A stretch of DNA of 30,892 nt, from positions 1 to 30,892 of the IMG/VR virus record IMGVR_UViG_3300023174_000471; one strand, written 5' to 3'. Within the stretch, counting starts at the first letter, position 1, and each line of letters starts with the position of its first letter. Source of the stretch: a virus. Shown here one piece after another: positions 28,088 to 30,892 of this stretch. The notes beneath the pieces are model-generated. The model was not told the origin of the DNA. It saw only the letters and a list, made by a program, of their open reading frames with translations, and did not search any database. The position numbers were made by a program, and so were the translations under genes.

Positions 28088-28148
28088 TTGACAATAAATA
28101 AATTTGGGTATATAATAGAATCTTAAACAGTTAACTAAAGGACTAAAC
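28088..28148 (+). promoter_or_regulatory. Promoter-leader cassette, copy 3
   Basis: TTGACA (28088-28093), a 17-bp spacer, and perfect TATAAT (28111-28116), with a 32-nt leader (AGAATCTTAAACAGTTAACT then AAAGGACTAAAC) to the ATG at 28149. Confidence 0.88.
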
Positions 28149-28415
28149 ATGAAAGCACTACAATCATTTATTGACCAGAAGAATCACTGGAACAGTTTCT
28201 TCAAGGGTCCACAGTACGAAATTGCTACTCAAGCTGGTCGTCAACGTGTTGCGGATATGATTGATTCGGCTCTTAGCCCAGAGAATCTTACTTGCGACGG
28301 TGAGTTGCCCCGTGCAGAAGTTAACCGTCGTTACAAGGAATTGATGACAGCGGCCAAACAATTGAAGAAGTTGGACCCTTCAGTTACTTTTTACGAATAC
28401 GAAACTGAAGTTTAA
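28149..28415 (+). CDS. Small phage protein, unknown function
   Basis: The 88-residue product is helical: A-L-Q-S-F-I-D-Q-K-N-H-W-N-S-F-F-K-G-P-Q-Y, then Q-R-V-A-D-M-I-D-S-A-L, then E-V-N-R-R-Y-K-E-L-M. Expressed from cassette copy 3. The next gene starts 10 nt downstream, probably on the same mRNA. Confidence 0.78.
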   Translation: MKALQSFIDQKNHWNSFFKGPQYEIATQAGRQRVADMIDSALSPENLTCDGELPRAEVNRRYKELMTAAKQLKKLDPSVTFYEYETEV

Positions 28416-28425
28416 GGAGTTGATG

Positions 28426-29172
28426 ATGCCTGGATTTTATAATGTATCAAATATGACTAGCCGTCAAATTCAACGTATGGGTCACGCAGATGATAATGGT
28501 AGTGATTACTATCGTGCTAAAACTAGAACAAACAAAGTTGTAGTTAATCACAATGCCGATGACGTATGGAATGCGGCATGTGCGGCACAACGTATTAATG
28601 GCAGTTATATCAAGTTGAGTATGATTTCCGAATCGGATCCTACAGAAACAAAACTATCCAATCGTATGATTGTTGAACAACTGTTAGCCGATCAATCAGG
28701 TATCACTGATGAAGACCGTGAACAAGGTAAAAAGGTTCGTGCGTTTTATCAGGCATTGACATTCAAAATCTTGCAGGGTAAACATTTGACCGATTTTGAC
28801 AACACCGCAATGTTAATTGCTAATCGTGATATTATTACTAGCACCTATGATATTGCTGTTATTGCTAGTTTACCATCATGCTATGAGCGTGGTGTTGAAC
28901 GTCAAACAACAGAACAACGAGTTAACTTTGCTACAGGTGGTTTCATTGGTAAAATAGGTGATAAGGTAAAACTTGAAATTGAAGTTATCAAGTGTACATA
29001 TTCACAAAGTTATAATGTATTCTTTGTTACTGGAATTACTGAACAGGATCAACCGGCGTTCTTTAGTTATAAGGAAAAAGTGCCCACAGGAGACACAATG
29101 AACATTTTTGGTACTGTTAAAGCACATAGAGATAACATTACTCAACTTAATCGTGTAAAGGTGATTGCGTGA
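28426..29172 (+). CDS. Conserved-type phage protein, unknown function
   Basis: The 248-residue product has a helical first half and a C-terminal beta-rich domain: S-C-Y-E-R-G-V-E-R-Q, F-I-G-K-I-G-D-K-V-K-L-E-I-E-V-I-K-C, Y-N-V-F-F-V-T-G-I-T, and G-T-V-K-A-H-R-D-N-I-T-Q-L-N-R-V-K-V. The last part resembles an OB-type barrel, so DNA binding is possible. The ATG at 28426, 6 nt after AAGGAG, is preferred over the ATG at 28423. Confidence 0.75.
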   Translation: MPGFYNVSNMTSRQIQRMGHADDNGSDYYRAKTRTNKVVVNHNADDVWNAACAAQRINGSYIKLSMISESDPTETKLSNRMIVEQLLADQSGITDEDREQGKKVRAFYQALTFKILQGKHLTDFDNTAMLIANRDIITSTYDIAVIASLPSCYERGVERQTTEQRVNFATGGFIGKIGDKVKLEIEVIKCTYSQSYNVFFVTGITEQDQPAFFSYKEKVPTGDTMNIFGTVKAHRDNITQLNRVKVIA

Positions 29173-29396
29173 ATACAGAATTGATTCAGGAGTTAAAGGC
29201 AAAATGTATCGTCCGTGAAATGCGTGGTACTACTGCTTTTAACAGTTACATGGTTGATCGGTTTGATACTGAAAAGTTTGCAGAACTGATTGTACGTGAG
29301 TGTGACCGTTATGCCCGTAGTGCATGGGAACATGGCCCGTTGTTAGGTAGAGATTTGTTAATACATTTTGGAATTGAGGAGATGAGTGATGAATAA
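29169..29396 (+). CDS. KFAELIV-family small phage protein, copy 6 (GTG start)
   Basis: The 75-residue product has M-N-T-E-L-I-Q-E-L-K, E-K-F-A-E-L-I-V-R-E-C-D-R and L-I-H-F-G-I-E-E. It starts in a GTGA overlap and lies 6.8 kb from the tandem trio. Its DNA core has drifted more (AAGTTTGCAGAACTGATTGT). Confidence 0.78.
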   Translation: MNTELIQELKAKCIVREMRGTTAFNSYMVDRFDTEKFAELIVRECDRYARSAWEHGPLLGRDLLIHFGIEEMSDE

Positions 29397-29619
29397 AGAT
29401 ATTGAAAAACTTTTTAAACAGGCTAACGGTTATGTTGAAGTAGATGAGAAGGGTAACCGTTCTACTTACACATATGATTTTGATCCTGATCAATTTGCTA
29501 GTTTGATTATTCAAAATTGTATTCAAACATTAGTCAATCATGGCTATACGGATGCGGCAACTGTTTTAGAAAAAGAGTATGCTGAAGATTGGAAAAAATT
29601 GGAATTTCCGGAGATTTAA
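29389..29619 (+). CDS. Divergent KFAELIV-family-like protein
   Basis: The 76-residue product keeps a D-P-D-Q-F-A-S-L-I-I-Q-N-C-I core, matching F-A-E-L-I-V-R-E-C-I, and a similar leading helix (M-N-K-D-I-E-K-L-F-K-Q-A). The H-F-G ending is missing. The ATG at 29389 follows GAGGAGATGAGT and overlaps the previous gene by 8 bp. Confidence 0.68.
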   Translation: MNKDIEKLFKQANGYVEVDEKGNRSTYTYDFDPDQFASLIIQNCIQTLVNHGYTDAATVLEKEYAEDWKKLEFPEI

Positions 29620-29621
29620 TA

Positions 29622-29750
29622 ATGAAAAACTTTTTAATTGGAACAGTATTTGGCATCATTGTTGCTACTGTAGGATTTAGTGGTATTGCTAAAATGCTTG
29701 ACAATGGTGTAGATAAAGTTAAACAGGTAACTGTTGAACAAGCTAAGTAA
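29622..29750 (+). CDS. 42-residue single-pass membrane protein
   Basis: The product is M-K-N-F-L-I-G-T-V-F-G-I-I-V-A-T-V-G-F-S-G-I-A followed by an amphipathic D-N-G-V-D-K-V-K-Q-V tail. One N-terminal hydrophobic helix suggests an inner-membrane peptide. I recall very similar short phage proteins. It starts 2 nt after the previous stop. Confidence 0.7.
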   Translation: MKNFLIGTVFGIIVATVGFSGIAKMLDNGVDKVKQVTVEQAK

Positions 29751-29779
29751 AATATAAACGTAAACAAGTGGAGAATAAA

Positions 29780-30208
29780 ATGGGACTAGATATGTATGCG
29801 TATGTTGCTAAAAAAAGAGGGCAATACAATGAATTCTACGAAACTGCAGAGTTTGATAAAACAACAAATGATTTTGAAAGCGAGACAGTTACTAAGCCGC
29901 ATGAGCTTGCTTATTGGCGCAAGCATCCTAGATTGCATGGCTGGATGGAACAACTATGGATTAGCAAAGGTCGTCCAAGACAAAGTGTTGGTTGGCCTAT
30001 ATTCAACGGCATTGAACTTGAATTAACATGGGATGATTTGGACAATCTTGAACGTGCTATTCGTCACGGTCAACTTCCAGATACAGAGGGTTTCTTTTTT
30101 GGCAACCCTTCTGATAATCATTACTATGAACAAGACCTTGAGTTTGTTAACAACGCTAAGGCAGAAGTATTCTTAGGATTAAAAGTATTTTATAACAGTA
30201 GCTGGTAA
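29780..30208 (+). CDS. Conserved-type phage protein (MGLDMYAY start), unknown function
   Basis: The 142-residue product has M-G-L-D-M-Y-A-Y, L-A-Y-W-R-K-H-P-R-L-H-G-W-M-E, L-T-W-D-D-L-D-N-L-E-R-A-I, L-P-D-T-E-G-F-F-F-G and ends V-F-Y-N-S-S-W. This pattern is common among phages and prophages, function unknown to me. The ATG at 29780 after GTGGAG is preferred over the GTG at 29768. Confidence 0.8.
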   Translation: MGLDMYAYVAKKRGQYNEFYETAEFDKTTNDFESETVTKPHELAYWRKHPRLHGWMEQLWISKGRPRQSVGWPIFNGIELELTWDDLDNLERAIRHGQLPDTEGFFFGNPSDNHYYEQDLEFVNNAKAEVFLGLKVFYNSSW

Positions 30209-30315
30209 TGTATATTACAAACAAATATCAATCAGTAAAGTTACCATATAGCCCAGAAATGTTAGAGTGGCTATTGGTAACTTACCCTCATTCTAAATAT
30301 TACGTAGTGGAATAA
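30208..30315 (+). CDS. 35-residue phage protein
   Basis: The product is M-Y-I-T-N-K-Y-Q-S-V-K-L-P-Y-S-P-E-M-L-E-W-L followed by a tyrosine-rich end. A TAATG overlap upstream and one base before the next start support it. Function unknown. Confidence 0.55.
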   Translation: MYITNKYQSVKLPYSPEMLEWLLVTYPHSKYYVVE

Positions 30316-30316
30316 A

Positions 30317-30823
30317 ATGACTAAACTATACCGAATCACACCTGTAGATAAGAAATCTATCTATGCCGTTTATGATGTTTACAAAACAGATGAAGAGGGT
30401 AATACCCGAGGTTTTGTAGTACGTGAACTATATCGTTGGGGGCAGGGTTTCCGTGAACTTGATGAACCTATTCATGCAGAAGATACTTGCATAATCTGTA
30501 GTCCACAAATAGGTTGGGGTGCAGAACTTGATGACACTATCAGTATTGATTTTGAATTTGATGATGGCTTCACCGATGAGGAAAAAGAAGAAATTGAAAA
30601 CTTATGGTTCAATGGAGATCCTGACGATCCTGATGGTAGAACCAATGCCGCATGGTTATATGACTATAGCGATTGGGAAGTAGAAGATGACTATATTGAG
30701 ATTTTTGGGCCCTTTAAGGTTGACATTATTGACGAAGAAGATTATAATGTAATCATTGAAGAAAACATTGAATTGCAACCTCGCCCAAAACTAGACCCAA
30801 ATAGTTCGTGGCCTTTTAAGTGA
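30317..30823 (+). CDS. Acidic conserved-type phage protein, unknown function
   Basis: The 168-residue product is strongly acidic (many Asp/Glu, for example D-F-E-F-D-D-G-F-T-D-E-E-K-E-E-I), with G-D-P-D-D-P-D-G-R-T-N and W-L-Y-D-Y-S-D-W-E-V-E-D-D-Y. Such acidity is seen in DNA-mimic proteins but also in many unrelated phage proteins. The C-terminus ends in a Pro-rich tail. Confidence 0.75.
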   Translation: MTKLYRITPVDKKSIYAVYDVYKTDEEGNTRGFVVRELYRWGQGFRELDEPIHAEDTCIICSPQIGWGAELDDTISIDFEFDDGFTDEEKEEIENLWFNGDPDDPDGRTNAAWLYDYSDWEVEDDYIEIFGPFKVDIIDEEDYNVIIEENIELQPRPKLDPNSSWPFK

Positions 30824-30830
30824 GAAAATA

Positions 30831-30892
30831 ATGTCAGCAAGTTGGATTAATAAATTAAACGAATCAGATAGCCGCCTTCATAAAGAAGATGT
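30831..30892 (+). CDS. Start of a phage gene, 3' partial
   Basis: An ATG at 30831 opens M-S-A-S-W-I-N-K-L-N-E-S-D-S-R-L-H-K-E-D and runs off the window edge. The upstream sequence is GTGAGAAAATA. Too short for a family call. Confidence 0.6.
   Translation, partial: MSASWINKLNESDSRLHKED

Noticed and set aside
1-30892. tRNA genes, CRISPR arrays and insertion sequences
   Set aside because: Gaps are too short or show no cloverleaf, no regularly spaced repeats and no transposase; the repeats seen are paralogous genes or promoter cassettes.

Overview
The window is an AT-rich, almost gap-free stretch of a tailed dsDNA phage genome, most likely a T4-like (myovirus-type) phage of a Gram-negative host. 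Evidence: genes overlap by ATGA/GTGA/TAATG junctions; many are short proteins of phage-only type; three unrelated free-standing homing endonucleases are present; T4-type late promoters (TATAAATA and close variants) stand beside sigma-70-type promoters whose spacers are all 17 bp; and three minus-strand proteins begin with what look like T4-style capsid-targeting peptides. No head, tail or terminase genes, no tRNA and no CRISPR array were seen. A phasin-like gene and an Ala/Pro/Lys-rich exported protein hint at a PHA-making proteobacterial host, but this is weak.

Region 1 (1-10.4 kb, plus strand) is a metabolic block. It holds three 7-deazaguanine (preQ0) genes, folE, queD and queE; a second T-fold (QueD-like) protein at the left edge; a DfrB-type (R67) dihydrofolate reductase overlapping folE; a nucleotidyltransferase; an APS-kinase-like/nucleotidyltransferase fusion; a class II aldolase; and a glycosyltransferase. 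GIY-YIG, endonuclease VII-like HNH and Vsr-like homing endonuclease genes are inserted here. Each has a T4-type late promoter inside an RNA hairpin that would hide its own ribosome-binding site or start codon.

Region 2 (10.4-12.5 kb) has a GT-B glycosyltransferase and a GalE-like epimerase, which with the aldolase and nucleotidyltransferases suggest sugar or nucleotide-sugar chemistry. Region 3 (12.5-14.9 kb, minus strand) is a three-gene late operon (ParB-like, GP88-like, HsdS-like/DUF6321-like) of predicted packaged internal head proteins.

Region 4 (14.9-19.4 kb) carries DNA repair and replication functions from sigma-70-type promoters: a UvdE-like endonuclease, an SF2 helicase-like protein with a C-terminal HNH module, and a 5'-3' exonuclease that may be translated from a leaderless mRNA. 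Region 5 (19.4-30.9 kb) is a run of small phage proteins. It includes an expanded paralogue family with a KFAELIV core and HFGVEE end, a cascade of four coupled micro-ORFs, a strong intrinsic terminator, and three consecutive genes each behind the same 61-bp promoter-leader cassette.

Functional names rest on motif reading and remembered family patterns. No database search was run.
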